Assembly: GCA_034440575.1 (NCBI GenBank)
Contig: JAOTOL010000891.1
Coordinates: 1-64,000 of the forward strand
Origin: Imbricaverruca yamaguchii
Taxonomy: Eukaryota; Arthropoda; Thecostraca; Neoverrucidae
Reading direction: 5' to 3'
Length of the DNA: 64,000 nt
The position numbers and the translations under genes are program-made. Below the pieces are notes generated by a model. It saw only the letters and a program-made list of their open reading frames with translations. It was not told where the DNA came from and did not search any database. Of the stretch, positions 34,291-46,239 are shown piece by piece; within the stretch, counting starts at the first letter, position 1; every line of letters begins with the position of its first letter.

Positions 34291-36245
34291 ATCCCCTCAC
34301 TTCACACACCAACAAACATACATCGGGTTAAATAACATGTTTCTGCGCCCATATGGAGGTCAAAACACACCGGCCTTGATGGAGCATCGGAGCACAGTAG
34401 GCATGAACTGTGATGACGATGGGTGAAGGTGTTTCCTTGGTTAGGTTAAAGGTGTTTCTTAACATTAGGGAGGGGCGGAGCCAAAGTTTTGGTGGGGCGA
34501 GTTCAGGGACGGGAAAGGGGCACAGCTTCCACAAAAGCATAGAAATCGAAAACAATGTCCCCTGGTCAAACATGTGCATTGATGTAGTCATCGTGATCAT
34601 TGAGTCTAATCAGTCACCACACACGACACCAGCCAAACTAAAATGCACAACGGATCACAGCCATCAATCAACGCAATCGTCCTCCTATCTTTTTTATAAC
34701 AGTATGAAAAACTCGATCCGTACCCAATGGCGCAGCCAACAGCAAGAGTAGGACATACTGGGTACACACCTCTCAGGTCACGGACAAGGAGTCCGAAGAG
34801 TCCGAAAAGGTCAGCCCAGGAGATTCCCAGAAGTGCCACCTGACGGTTTTGAAATGGACATGTCGGCTCGAATAGCTTCTTTGCTAGAGTCGGAAATAAA
34901 AAATACAAAACTTTGGAAAGTGGGAATAATGTCAGAAAACAATTTTCTGAAACAATAATCAAAACGGTTTTCAAATCGGTGGTACTGGAATGGTCCACGC
35001 ACCCGGTGTGTCGCAGCAGGAGCAGTTTTACTGCCACCCTGTTAGTACTTGTAATCCTTTCCCTCCGAAAGGTTAAATGCGGAGTTTTCTATACCTATGG
35101 TGGTGCTTGGTCCCTACCATATTTTCCTTCTTGACCTCCTTCACCAATTTGATATCTAATTCCCCTTGAAAGTGACTTGGAACGAATCAAGAAAGGTAAT
35201 ATTCCAAAATCTCCAACATGCCACCATTTGCAGTAGTTGTAGCACAACAACACCAAATCCATATCATACCGCTCTTTTATCAGTTCAAATAACTCTTCTT
35301 TCCAAAAATGTTAATCAAAGTCAAGGTTGCTAAACGAAGGGCAGGTCAAATTATCTCTTCCTACCGCAGTAAGAGGAATACTGTTCGTGCATACCATGAT
35401 ACAATGATATAGACATTCTGCTTTCAAACATGTGACAAAATCAATGGTATTAGGTCAGGTCAAGCATTATACATATTCTACGCTGCCGTCTTGTGTGTGG
35501 AGTTGGGATTTTTGTGCGCGTCAGCTGCCTTGACGAAATTGCGCCCGCAATGCCGTCTTATGTTGAACGTTTCTTTCTGAGCCACTGCAGTAGTACACCT
35601 TAACATTGTGTGAGCAATCATCCGAGATAACCCGACTTCGTGTAACTGGACCTTGCTAAATAAAACAAATATGAAGTATATAAAGAGCAAATATAAAGTG
35701 ATGCAAAAGGTCGGACAATAGGAAAACATGGCAGACGTAAGGAGTCTTCATATAGGCGCGAGGGATACGAATAAGGCCACAAGGGTTCCGCACCCAAAAG
35801 CGCTTCTGGTCGCACTGCTGTCAGTACATGCTATCATTACTCTAGTAGAAGTAAGGTCAGTCTCGCTGCTAATAAAATTTGCTTTTCTGATGGCATCAAT
35901 ATTCATCGATCGAAATGCACAAGAGCAGCTGTGTCTCAAGCAGATTCAAGGGTTGTGACGAATTGGGAAATACTAATACATGGGTGACATTGGTACTAAT
36001 TAATGGCAACGTGAATACGGAGAAAGTGATAGCTAATGCACACAAAATTGCTCGGAAAGATAATGCAAAGCCGTGCCAAATCCCATACCGTTCACTGTGA
36101 CTGACCAGGGCCGTGGAGTACGCACCGTCTACCAGGGTTGGATTTATACTTTGCAATCCTGGGTGAGGAGTGGACAATTTCTGAGTGATGGAATAGGGAG
36201 AGGACATTTTCCTTCAAACCTCGGCATCAGAAACTTACTTTCAAG
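34291..36245. other. No gene recognised
   Basis: About 2 kb with scattered open frames up to 143 codons (minus, 34,606-35,037) that overlap antiparallel frames and match nothing known. No repeats recognised. Confidence 0.45.
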
Positions 36246-36247
36246 TT

Positions 36248-36360
36248 TTAGGTGAATCTCGAACACTTTACCGGCGACACAAAACGGCGGCGCTGGCAGG
36301 CGTTTAGGTGAATCTCGAACACTTTACCGGCGACACAAAACGGCGGCGCTGGCAGGCGTT
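36248..36360. repeat. Perfect 56-bp tandem duplication
   Basis: AGGTGAATCTCGAACACTTT starts at 36,250 and again at 36,306. The two 56-bp copies appear identical, ending GGCAGGCGTT. The lack of differences suggests a recent event. Confidence 0.97.
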
Positions 36361-36451
36361 GCGCAGCGCGTCGGGGATGTAAAGCGATGATGCTGAGGCG
36401 TTCTAGGTGGTGATCATTTTCAAGTGATATATTCATATATGAAGCAAAAAC

Positions 36452-36457
36452 TTTGCT

Positions 36458-36531
<74 letters not shown>

Positions 36532-36551
36532 ATATACATTTATCAAGCAAA
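36452..36551. repeat. (TA)n microsatellite centred in a palindrome
   Basis: A (TA) run of about 64 bp (36,460-36,523) plus TATGTATG variants lies between inverted arms TTTGCTTGATA and TATCAAGCAAA (11 bp, perfect). The whole forms a long potential hairpin. Confidence 0.92.
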
Positions 36552-36715
36552 AACCACATCATCAATTTCCTATTGAGCCTGTACTCCGACATACCGTGTC
36601 CCTGCCGTACATCCCCTTGCGGAGACAGATATAGAGGACACAGGGAACATATGTCCGGCCATGGCAAGTTAGCTCCCATCTTACCAGGAAAAGTGGTCCT
36701 CCAGTCAAGCTCGAG

Positions 36716-37740
36716 TGAAGCCCTTCAGATTAATTTTTTTTGGCCAAAGGCGCCCTTCGTGTGCCCCTTATAATATTCCCCTTATAATCATTGAGTGCAC
36801 CTCTCCCCTTTAATTTTCATTCGAAGTCTCCCTTCCAAGATCTTTGAGTGTATCCTTCCAGAAATTTTCAGATGGAGGTGCGCCCGAGGGATCATCCAGT
36901 GTCTCTAGAATGTCTTTCTCCCATGAAAAGTCCTGGATCCCTCCTGTCCTCTTGGAAGGGGCCCAAGTTTAATGGAAAGAACTACAATCAAAGAGAAAGT
37001 CCTTAGCGAACGGATGTTGATCTTTAAAAATTATTGGGGCAGTGAAAAAAATCGTGAAGGCAGTGGGCATGTCCAAATGGATTGGGGAAGCACACTCCAT
37101 AGGACCCCATTTCATTTTGTCTGGGGGGGGGGGGGTCAACACCATTATTAATGAGGCACTTCCCCTGGAAAGTATATATCACAACTCCGCTTTCTGATCG
37201 TCAACCTGCGCCCTGAGGTTCGAGTGCAACCATTTCTAATTTTTCAGCTAAAGGCACCCATTCAGATAAAAATGTGCTCCTTAGAATCATTGGGTGCACC
37301 CCCTTGAATTTTCAGCCGAAGTTTCCCTCCTAAGACCCTCGAGTGCGCCCCCTCGAAATGTTCAGTTGAATGCACCCTTGGGGCTCATCCAGTGGCCCCA
37401 GACATGCCCCTTCCACGATAAAAAAAAATCCTGGATCCACGCCTGCCATCTTGGCTACGACCTTGGAAGATGTACCGAGCTGATAGAAAGAACTACAATT
37501 AAAAAGGAAGTCATGTGCGCATGGATGTTGATTTACGAAAATTATTTGGGCTGGGAAGGGGAGGAGGAAGCAAAATACATGAAGGCAATGGGCAGGCCCA
37601 AAGTGATTGGGGAACACACTTCATAGGGTCCCATGTTTAAGCTTGAAATTATTGGCAAGGGCAAAGTCAACATTGATGTGGCATTCCTCAAAGCACACTG
37701 CGACACAAGGTTCGAGTGCTGCCCTTCATATTTTTCAGCC
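36716..37740. repeat. Tandem duplication, unit about 490-510 bp, two copies
   Basis: Order in each copy: a degenerate ~40-bp repeat block (words such as GAGTGCACC and TTTTCAGCxGAAG), a 'tcctggatcc' word, 'aaagaactacaat' (36,977 and 37,488), 'gatgttgatxtt', 'gaaggcaatgggca', then 'ggttcgagtgc' (37,217 and 37,709). A third copy starts at about 37,709 and stops. Divergence is substantial, so the duplication is old. The reversed module also occurs at 4.95 and 61.9 kb. Confidence 0.75.
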
Positions 37741-38724
37741 AGAAGCAGGTTGCATGACTGTAAAATTTGTTTAGTAAGTTTTATGGGTCATAGTTGAGTA
37801 CCTATTGCTTTCTTCAGAAATGTCAATTATAATGAGGCTTCTATGCAGTTTCTTGCTGACTTTCGTCTTTCATGGTTTCATAATCTGGCATATTGGCTCA
37901 AACGTGGTTTTCGTTGGTCCAGTTTGAGAGTGACTTTCCCCACATCAATATTGAATGAACGCACATTGCCATTTGGCATGTAGGTTCCTAGGCAGAGGTG
38001 CACAAAACGTCAATAATGTCACCTACAGACACTGAAACCCATAAATCTGTCTCATATCGAAATCGCAATCGAACCCTATCAGCTGTCACGGCGCATCTGT
38101 GACCTGTGACAGCCTGCTGCGCCATGGTTCAACTTATGGAGCTGGCTGCATGCAGCCGATATTTTGCACCGCGATCTGTCCCAAAAGAGATAGCGCTGCC
38201 AAATGTCCTGTTCCGAAAGTGCAGTGATAATTTAGCGAAATATAAGTGAGTATTTTGTGAAATAACTTAAAATAAGCTGTACATGAAATACGTTTGCCTT
38301 AAAATACCCTTCCTGAAGTGACATATCTTCTTTATTTGGTGAACATCGTTCCTTCTTCGAATAATGACTATCTGACACAACTACGACACAATTTCAGCCA
38401 ATATCCGTCACCTACGCTGGTAGGCGAGATGATAATGACATCAGTATGACAATGTAATTGTTGCTTAGTGGCTTAGCATACTTTTTTTTGCAGACAAGCT
38501 GGTTTAAAATGTACCAGCATCAGCCAATCTCAGCATATGATATAAGTTGTACTTACGCATTGGAGGGAAATCCAGCTATTTGTTTTCTTTTTGCACAATT
38601 TTCAATTTTGCAGCAAAAGGTGGGGATTCAGTCTCATCTATATCTGTTGACTATCTCATCCAAATCTGTTGTTTTTCAGTGCAAAATGTGCTGGTTAACA
38701 CGCGCCCTGAAGGGCCTCTGAAAA
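37741..38724. other. No gene recognised
   Basis: AT-rich, with no open frame longer than 88 codons and no repeat recognised. Confidence 0.5.
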
Positions 38725-39680
38725 TTACACTCACTAGATGGGGAGGTGGCGGGTGGGGGGTGGATTCCGCCATTAAGATCTCGGCTCCTATTACAGCTGG
38801 AGTAACGAAATTCTCATGGTGGATGGATACTGTAGTGAACTCTATGGTGTGCAAACTTCGAAACCTTAGGTCAATATCTTTAAGGTCAAATGAGGTCAAA
38901 GTTCCAAAATTGTCTGGCCTTGCATGGCTTGGGTTGTCATTGTTATGGATCCCTGTGATTGCATTTAAATGGTCTAAAATGGGCATCAATGATGCTTTAG
39001 ACATTACTAATGATACAATGCAGACGCTAAACCCGGAATTTGACCTCAGGTCACCTATATAGCAACGCTTTATCAGGTCATTACGTGCTCCAGTTACCGG
39101 AACCAGGCCACCCGCCCGACTGCTCCGTTGGGCGACTCGGCGCAATCGGCTTCGCAGAGAAAGGAGTGAAGTAAATGAATAAAGTATGCAAACACTTACG
39201 TATACAATGACAAACAGTAGTTTTCAGGATTTGTAGGGAGTAACATGCAAAATGACATCAATCGCATGACGGTCATTTGCATTTACAAAACATTCCAGTT
39301 GACCAAGTTTGGTTCCATTAACCTGTCATGAACTTGACCTGACTTGACCTCGGTGACATGACTTTGAAACTATATAGCATAACAATATACATCAAACAAG
39401 TTGCTGGCGTTGCTAAGAACACTTCATTTTTGCCAATATACGGGAAGCACATTAGCGCTGATTTTTGTGGTCTGGCGCCGCGAAATGTTTTGAATTTAAC
39501 GGCCCCAAACTAGGAAAATGGTCGGTAGACTTTCATTTATTTTGCTTTATACAACGCGCCCGTCTTTTCTAAGCAAGTATGCAAGCAATGGCGTTTGTCG
39601 GCCGGTAAAATCTGGAGCTATGTATGGAAAACCAGAGGGGTTGGCGGATTTCGCCCCCTCCCCTCCGGGACGTGAGTTAA
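38725..39680 (+). mobile_element. Dispersed ~0.95-kb element, copy B
   Basis: The inverted counterpart of 12.78-13.67 kb. Its left end reads TTACACTCACTAGATGGGGA and the reverse complement of its right end reads TTAACTCACGTCCCGGAGGG, so the termini are imperfect inverted repeats. The sub-terminal sequence is G-rich with a conserved TTCCGCC word. It contains a TGACCTCAGGTCA palindrome (about 39,044). Open frames (171 plus, 164 minus) overlap antiparallel and are not conserved in copy A, so it is non-coding. Confidence 0.65.
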
Positions 39681-41340
39681 CATCAACTAAGTTTTCAACC
39701 TAGCATGATGCTTTTAATTTTCCTTTAGCTTTCTTATCAGCATAAAAATAACATAGGGTATTGGGGGGGGGGGAATCAACGTTGGTCGGCCAAGATCAAC
39801 ATTGGTGTGTCCATGACCCCCACAAAAGGATACAAATCGATGTCCCTTGGAGGTAGTCATTAGCCACCTACAATGTATCAACGAATCCCATGAATCAAGT
39901 TCTACCACAAATGTCCACTTGTCGTTAGACTTTACCAGTTCGGCGTACAGGCGCCTCTCAAGTTCAAATCTCGTACAGTTTAAACTAATTCGATAAAAAC
40001 AGGACGAAAACCTGACGGTAGATATTCCAGTTATGCACATCGCCCGTCAGGCCGGACGCCAGGTTAAGAGCCATTTCACGGACATGTGACCTTATTTGGT
40101 AATGTGAGCCGGTCATTTTGCTGGGCGGTTGCCGGACAGGGAGCGCTCAGTAGCTTTAATGGCCCTTCAAAGGAGTGTGCTTAAAAGCACCACCCATTAA
40201 AGTGCCCGCGCCGTGTCAAGATTTCATCTTTTACAACTTGAAATATGCATGACAAGTTGCTTTTACTATGGGTATGATATTTTTTTTACTAAGCTTTAAT
40301 CGGTGATGGGTGGTTCGACCAACTGTACACTTTCTCGCTTTCGCTCGCGGCTATTGCCATCATTATCAATGTCACTAGTGTAGGTTCTCATGTCAAAGAA
40401 TCAGTACGGTAAAAATCAGACGCGCATGCACCTAACGTGTTTCTTCTTCCTTCAATGATCTTTACGGCGTTGCAGTTGTTGTTTCATTCTGCCTGTCCAT
40501 GATACAGGCGCTAACTTCCTATGCGACGGATCTCCATTGCATAAGAACATTTTCTCGTCAGAGAGGTTGCGGTCAAAATAAGATACTTACGTACGTCAGC
40601 TTCAGCACGAGATTTACAGCAGCAAAAATTGCTGATGTTAAAGCAGGCTACATGACACAAATCGCACCGGCAGGCAGCACGGCGACAACTTTATTGGCAA
40701 TGCTGATTTATGTTGCTGACACTATTAACAAGATGAAGAATATCAAACAGCATTGTTCTTTCAGCTGATGACGCGATCATTGTCAGCACCATCGCCGAGT
40801 GTTAGCTGACAAAATAGTACAATAGCCCATAATATAATGCAATTATATAATACTTGAGCTGTCGATGTGGTAGATTTCTACAATGAAGTTCTTGCATGTC
40901 ACCGAGTATGATTCGTTTAATACATGCTCAGAAATTGGGCTGTGATCATCTTGCAATCAGAAAAAGCATCCGAGCTAATGCGATGGCACCGTTACAATGA
41001 AAACTAGTTTGACATAGAATGACAACAGAAGATTAGCAGATAATAGTGTAATTAAGAAGCATGCAAATTAGCCTCACATCCTAATATCCTAATGCGATGC
41101 TCTGGTTCCATTGCCAAAACATTAACTGTAGGACGAATAAAAACTGCAGCCTTCAGTGGACTTCAAAGCAACTAGGAATCAAGCAAAATAAATTTCTAAG
41201 GTTGGGCATTACGTCGGCCCTATTCATATGCTAAAAATGCACATTTGTGTGTGTGTTTGTGTAATTGGATTGCAGGGGCCATTTCCTTTGCTGCTTGTTT
41301 CTTAATTGCATGGCACTAGCCATGGGTGTATGAGGGAGAT
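39681..41340. other. No gene recognised
   Basis: About 1.6 kb, with a G12 run at about 39,761-39,772. Frames up to 108 codons are not recognised. Confidence 0.5.
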
Positions 41341-41342
41341 GC

Positions 41343-41428
41343 AGGCAGTCCTGTCGCACTGCAATGAGTAAGAAATCTTGTCGCATTGCGAGGGGTAGGA
41401 AATCCTGTCGCACTGCGAAGGTTATGTT
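41343..41428. repeat. Three copies of a ~30-bp unit
   Basis: TCCTGTCGCACTGCAATGAG and variants recur three times. A similar word ('CCCGCACTGCAATCG') occurs at about 62,384. Confidence 0.8.
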
Positions 41429-41517
41429 TCTCTGAATGATGCAAACATGGCATTGTAAAATATATTCATTGGTCAAACATGTTAGTTTGGTAGCACAGTT
41501 CTCTATGCTTAGTGGTG

Positions 41518-41672
41518 GATTTTGGTTTTGCGACACCTCGACCGTTGAGTCATGTAGCGTCGCCAATCTTTCACGCCGATTGGTCGCGGGCGAAGAGTAG
41601 CGGCAGGCGAGGCTCGAACCCACAATCTTTCGATTGTGGGACGGGCAACTTACCCCTAGACTCCCCAGTCCT
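41518..41672 (-). mobile_element. tRNA-derived SINE, copy 2
   Basis: On the minus strand: GGACTGGGGAGTCTAGGGGT (A-box region), then GGGTTCGAGCCTCGCC with a perfect B box, then the same tail as copy 1 at 30.1 kb ('CTACTCTTCGCCCGCGACCA ... TGACTCAACGGTCGAGGTGT'). The two copies are roughly 80-85% identical by eye. The head carries CCACAA in the anticodon-loop region. A 156-codon minus frame crossing it is not a gene. Confidence 0.8.
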
Positions 41673-41837
41673 TTATGCTTGAGGGTGCTTATGACTTTCA
41701 ACCTGAATCAATCAGCAGTCCTTGCCAAGACCAAAATGCTGGAATGATGGTGCATACAATGCACCATCTCATTAAGATTGCAGAACTTGTATTTGGAAAT
41801 ACAACGTAAAAATATGATGTTGATAATTATGATGATG

Positions 41838-41839
<2 letters not shown>

Positions 41840-41874
<35 letters not shown>

Positions 41875-41890
41875 CTCTCTCTGGGTTGGG

Positions 41891-41931
<41 letters not shown>

Positions 41932-41962
41932 GTGGGTGCGTGTGTGTGTAAGTGTGTGTGTA
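41840..41962. repeat. (AT)n and (GT)n microsatellites
   Basis: An AT run (about 41,841-41,870), a short CTCTCTCTGGG linker, and a GT run (41,892-41,960) with interruptions. Confidence 0.97.
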
Positions 41963-42349
41963 TGATTGTGGTTGTAACCTGCCGAAAAGAACCCTGTCAC
42001 AGATCTGGGTTGAACTAGACACCTACTGCCCCACCGCAGTAGGGCCACCACAAAAACCACCCACCGCACCACGATAGCGGAAGAGCCAGCAGTACCAGGG
42101 GGCGAGGAGGGGGAGGGGGCGAGTGACCAGCCTACCGGGCGCCACCATCATTCCGCGCCACCATCATGCTGGCGGGGCCGTGACGGTCGGTATTGGTGAG
42201 GCGCTGCTATCAAACTGGTCGGAGACTGCTCTGACCAGCTGCCGCTAGCACCGGGAGACTTCGAAACCCGCACCGGAAGACAGCTACTGACCGATTTAAT
42301 TGAGTGTCTGGCCGAGTCAGGCCGGTCCCCGACAACCAGACGGGCTCAT

Positions 42350-42848
42350 CTCGCTGAGAGGCGTGCCAGGCCACACCTACACAGGTGGTGGCAAAACTGC
42401 CACATCTCGCCGAAGACGTGCCAGGCCACGCATACACAGGTGGCGGCCAAACTGCCACATCTCGCCGAAGACGTGCTGGGCACACATACGCATCTGGTGG
42501 CTAAACTGCCACATCTCGCCGAAGACGTGCCAGGCCACGCATACACAGGTGGCGGCCAAACTGCCACATCTCGCCGAAGACGTGCCAGGCCACGCATACA
42601 CAGGTGGCGACCAAACTGCCACATCTCGCCGAAGACGTGTTGGGCACACATACGCATCTGGTGGCTAAACTGCCACATCTCGCCGAAGACGTGCCGGGGC
42701 ACACATACACATCTGGCGGCCAAACTGACACATCTCGCCGAAGACGTGCCAGGCCACACCTACACAGGTGGTGGCCAAACTGCCACATCTCGCCGAAGAC
42801 GTGCCGGGGCACACATACACATCTGGCGGCCAAACTGACACATCTCGC
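42350..42848. repeat. 55-bp minisatellite, about 9 copies
   Basis: The unit starts GCCACATCTCGCCGAAGACG and continues TGCCAGGCCAC(A/G)C(A/C)TACACAGG. The period of 55 bp is confirmed at 42,399 and 42,454. Two sub-types alternate (CAGGTGGCGGCC versus CATCTGGTGGCT). Several frames on both strands are open because the unit has few stops. Confidence 0.96.
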
Positions 42849-43085
42849 CGGAGGCACAGTCCGGACAGGCGCTGCTCGAGATGCCACATTTCACCGGAGG
42901 CACAGTCCGGACAGGCGCTGCTCGAGATGTCACATCTCGCCGGAGGCACAGTCCGGACAGGCGCTGCTCGAGATGTCGCATCTCGCCGGAGGCACAGTCC
43001 GGACAGGCGCTGCTCGAGATGTCACATCTCGCCGGAGGCACAGTCCGGCCAGGCGCTGCTCGAGATGTCACATCTCGTTGGGAGG
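42842..43085. repeat. 46-bp minisatellite, 5 copies
   Basis: The unit is CACATCTCGCCGGAGGCACA followed by GTCCGGACAGGCGCTGCTCGAGATGT. It directly continues the 55-bp array and shares its first ~15 bases (CACATCTCGCCGxAG), so the two arrays are hybrids of one ancestral core. Confidence 0.96.
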
Positions 43086-43614
43086 TGTGGTGGAGCCGGC
43101 TGATACCCCAACTGTCACGAATCGGTATCTGAGATGAATAATCTACGGTCCCGGTAGATGCATCTGAGGGTGAGGATAACGCTACTGGATTTCCACCGGT
43201 GTACATCCAGTGGAGCCAGTCTGTGGATAGATCGCCACCTTCCCGGCCTGGCGTCCGTTGATGGGTATCTATGGGCGGAATGTTTCCGTAGTCTATCTCA
43301 CCGGGAAGTATTTCTGACGGTTTTTACTCAGAGGCTATTTAACAGGTGTGTCACCACTGATATTGTGCACACCGATGGAGCGACCACCCTTCCTTCCAGG
43401 GCGGCCAGCGGGGAGTGATCACATCCCCGCTTGGAGCTCCCTGGGAAAGGCTTTCACCCCTGCCCAGGACTCAGCTAACAGTGGCCATATTTCCAGCCGG
43501 GGTGGTCTCTGAGCGTCGTCGGGGCGTCGGCGCGTGCAGGGGACGCCACACTCCGTCACAGCCAGTGGGATCGAACTCGGACAGTCTGCCTGGTCGGGCG
43601 AGACGGAGCACCAG

Positions 43615-43690
43615 TGCAGAGTCGGGCGAAATGGGGATTGGTCAGAGCCGGGCGAAAGGGGGATTGGTCAGAGCCGGGCGAAAGGATTAG
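43615..43690. repeat. 26-bp tandem repeat, about 3 copies
   Basis: GAGCCGGGCGAAAGGGGGAT followed by TGGTCA, repeated with one variant first copy. Confidence 0.9.
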
Positions 43691-44189
43691 ACGGGGATCG
43701 ACGCACGCGAGGCTTTGACTGCGCTGACGCAACGGCAGGGTGGGCGGGTGCTTCTGGCATGTGAATGGCGTAAGCAGAGAGGGAAATGGCGTCGATGCCT
43801 GAATCGCACCCACGTGTGGATTGCAACGTCATAGATCATCTGGTTTGAAAAGGTGTCCGCAAATACGTTTCCTTTTCGCCGGACAAGTGTATTCCGCAAC
43901 TAGCTGGGCACCATATGAGGCCCGCTACGAACGAATAAGCACAGTGGACACTTAGTCAGCTGTTGCACTGCTCCGTCAGTACAGGTCTGATGCGGACTGG
44001 TTGGTTTGCGACTCTGTCAGCGCAAAGCTGAAGCAGACCTGCGTAGAACTGTGCCAGTAGCTCTGCGGCAGTGCAGAACTGAGGCACATCTGGCCACTGT
44101 ACATATTTGTCAGCATATGACTGAATCAGACCCGGCTAACACCGTCAGAAAGAAATCGAAGCAGACATTTCTAGTGTTACGGTTTTTCT

Positions 44190-44735
44190 GGTGTGGACTG
44201 GAGCAGACCTGGCTAGGGTAGGCCATGTCAGCATGGGATTCAATCAGGACTAGCTAGGCTAGACCGTGCGATTATGGGGCTGAAGCAGACCTGGCTAGGA
44301 CAAGCCGTACCAATATAAACCGGAGCAGACCTAGCTATGTTAGAATGTGCCATTATGGGACTGGAACAGACTTGGTTAGGCTAAGTCATGTTAGTATATA
44401 CTGGAGCAGACCTGGCTAGGCTACGCCGTGTCAGTACGGGATTGGAGCAGACCTGTTTAGGCTGGACCATGCTAGCATGAACTGGAGCAGACTTGGTTAG
44501 GCTAGGCCATACTACTATGGACTGGAGCAGACCTGGCTAGGCTCTGCTTTAGAACTGGAGCAGACTTTGCTGCTTTAGTCCATGCCAGTATGGACTAAAG
44601 TAGACCTGGCTATGCTATGCCATGCCAGTATGGACTGGAGCAAACCTGGCTAAGCTATGTCATGCCAGTATGAGACTGGGACAGACCTGGCTAGACTAGG
44701 CGTGCCAGTGTGGGATTGGAGCAGACCTGGTCAAT
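44190..44735. repeat. ~41-bp degenerate minisatellite, about 13 copies
   Basis: The word GGAGCAGACCTGGCTAGGCT recurs about every 41 bp (for example 44,202, 44,243, 44,284), followed by GCCATGxCAGTATGGGACT. Degenerate copies extend back to about 44,000. Confidence 0.9.
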
Positions 44736-44737
44736 GT

Positions 44738-45592
44738 GGGCCGACAGGCAGCGTACCAGGTGCGGCTGCTGCACGAGCCGTCATCACCGTCATCATGCCC
44801 GACAGGCAGCGTACCAGGTGTGGCCGCTGCACGAGCCGCCATCACGGCCGACAGGCAGCGTACCAGGTGTGGCTGCTGGACGAGCCGTCATCACGGCCGA
44901 CAGGCAGCGTACCATGTGTGGCTGCTGCACGAGCCGTCACCATGGCCGACAGGCAGCGTACCAGGTGTGGCTGCTGCACGAGCCGCCATCATGGCCGATA
45001 GGCAGCGTACCATGTGTGGCTGCTGCACGAGCCGTCATCACCGTCATCATGGCCGACAGGCAGCGTACCAGGTGCGGCTGCTGCACGAGCCGCCATCACG
45101 GCCGACAGGCAGCGTACCAGGTGCGGCTGCTGCACGAGCCGCCATCACGGCCGACAGGCAGCGTACCAGGTGCGGCTGCTGCACGAGCCGTCATCATGGC
45201 CGACAGGCAGCGTACCAGGTGTGGCTGCTGCACGAGCCGTCACCATGGCCGACAGGCAGCGTACCATGTGTGGCTGCTGCACGAGCCGTCATCATGGCCG
45301 ACAGGCAGCGTACCAGGTGTGGCTGCTGCACGAGCCGTCACCATGGCCGACAGGCAGCGTACCAGGTGTGGCTGCTGCACGAGCCGTCATCACGGCCGAC
45401 AGGCAGCTTACCAAGTGCGGCTGCTGCACGAGCCGTCATCATGGCTGATAGACAGCGTACCAGGTGTGGCTGCTGCATGAGCCGTCATCATGGCTGATAG
45501 GCAGCGTACCAGGTGTGGCTGCTGCACGAGCCGTCATCATGGCTGATAGGCAGCGTACCAGGTGTGGCTGCTGCACGAGCCGTCATCATGGG
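44738..45592. repeat. 49-bp minisatellite, about 17 copies
   Basis: The unit is GCCGACAGGCAGCGTACCAG followed by GTGTGGCTGCTGCACGAGCCGTCATCATG. The spacing of 49 bp is confirmed at 45,251 and 45,300. Two units (about 44,780 and 45,035) carry an extra 9 bp (CACCGTCAT). Since 49 mod 3 is 1 and the unit lacks stops, all plus-strand frames stay open for up to 256 codons; this is not evidence for a gene. Confidence 0.97.
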
Positions 45593-46239
45593 CAATGGCT
45601 GGCGGCGGAAAGTGAGCAGGCCCCACTGCCATTCCACCAGCAGTCCACGTCGCGGCGCTGCCAGGAGATAAAAGCCAGTGCTTCATGCATGGGTGTTGCT
45701 AGGCTCACTTTGAACGCAGTCGAATCAAATTGCAGGGTGGCCAAATATCAGCAGTACGATAACTTGGAGGGAATCTGCTGGGTGAGTCGGCGAACCAATT
45801 CGGGTTGCTTACACAGTGGTGGATTTGCAACGTCTGCAATGGCCCAGATTAGTCTACCAGTATCAGCTAGTACACATGCACTGACATCTCATGTCCCCAT
45901 AGTAATGCACTTAATGGCGCGTGTTGAGTACCTTTGCCTGGCATTGTCGAATCGAATTTTGCGGTTTCCTATACTGAAGTATCAGCCACCCGTTCGAGAA
46001 GTATCAGACACCAGTATGTTCAACGCCAGACTGTTGCCAGACTAGGCGATGTCATGTCGCCGGTACTGCTCCGTCGGGGATTCCGTGAAGAGAACACTCT
46101 TATATCAGTGAGGACAGCACCAGAGCCTTCTAGGGCCAAAAGCAGCCCACTCAGAGACGCTTCGCGAAATGCTTGATTAATTGGAATAGTCGTTTCCCTT
46201 CTATCGGAAAGTTTATGACGCGTTTTGTGCGGGGATGTC
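45593..46239. other. No gene recognised
   Basis: Unique-looking spacer between arrays. The open frames that run in from the 49-bp array end here. Confidence 0.5.

Noticed and set aside
34470..34745. GGGGCGGAGCCAAAG (about 34,472) and AATGGCGCAGCCAAC (about 34,724) as a hAT terminal pair
   Set aside because: Both lie in the same orientation, not inverted, and no 8-bp duplication was found.
42300..43206. Overlapping frames of 90-177 codons on both strands
   Set aside because: They run through the 55- and 46-bp arrays and stay open because the units have few stops; no frame is favoured.
44657..45497. 256-, 253- and 144-codon plus-strand frames
   Set aside because: All three frames of the 49-bp array are open; reading changes frame each unit (49 mod 3 = 1).
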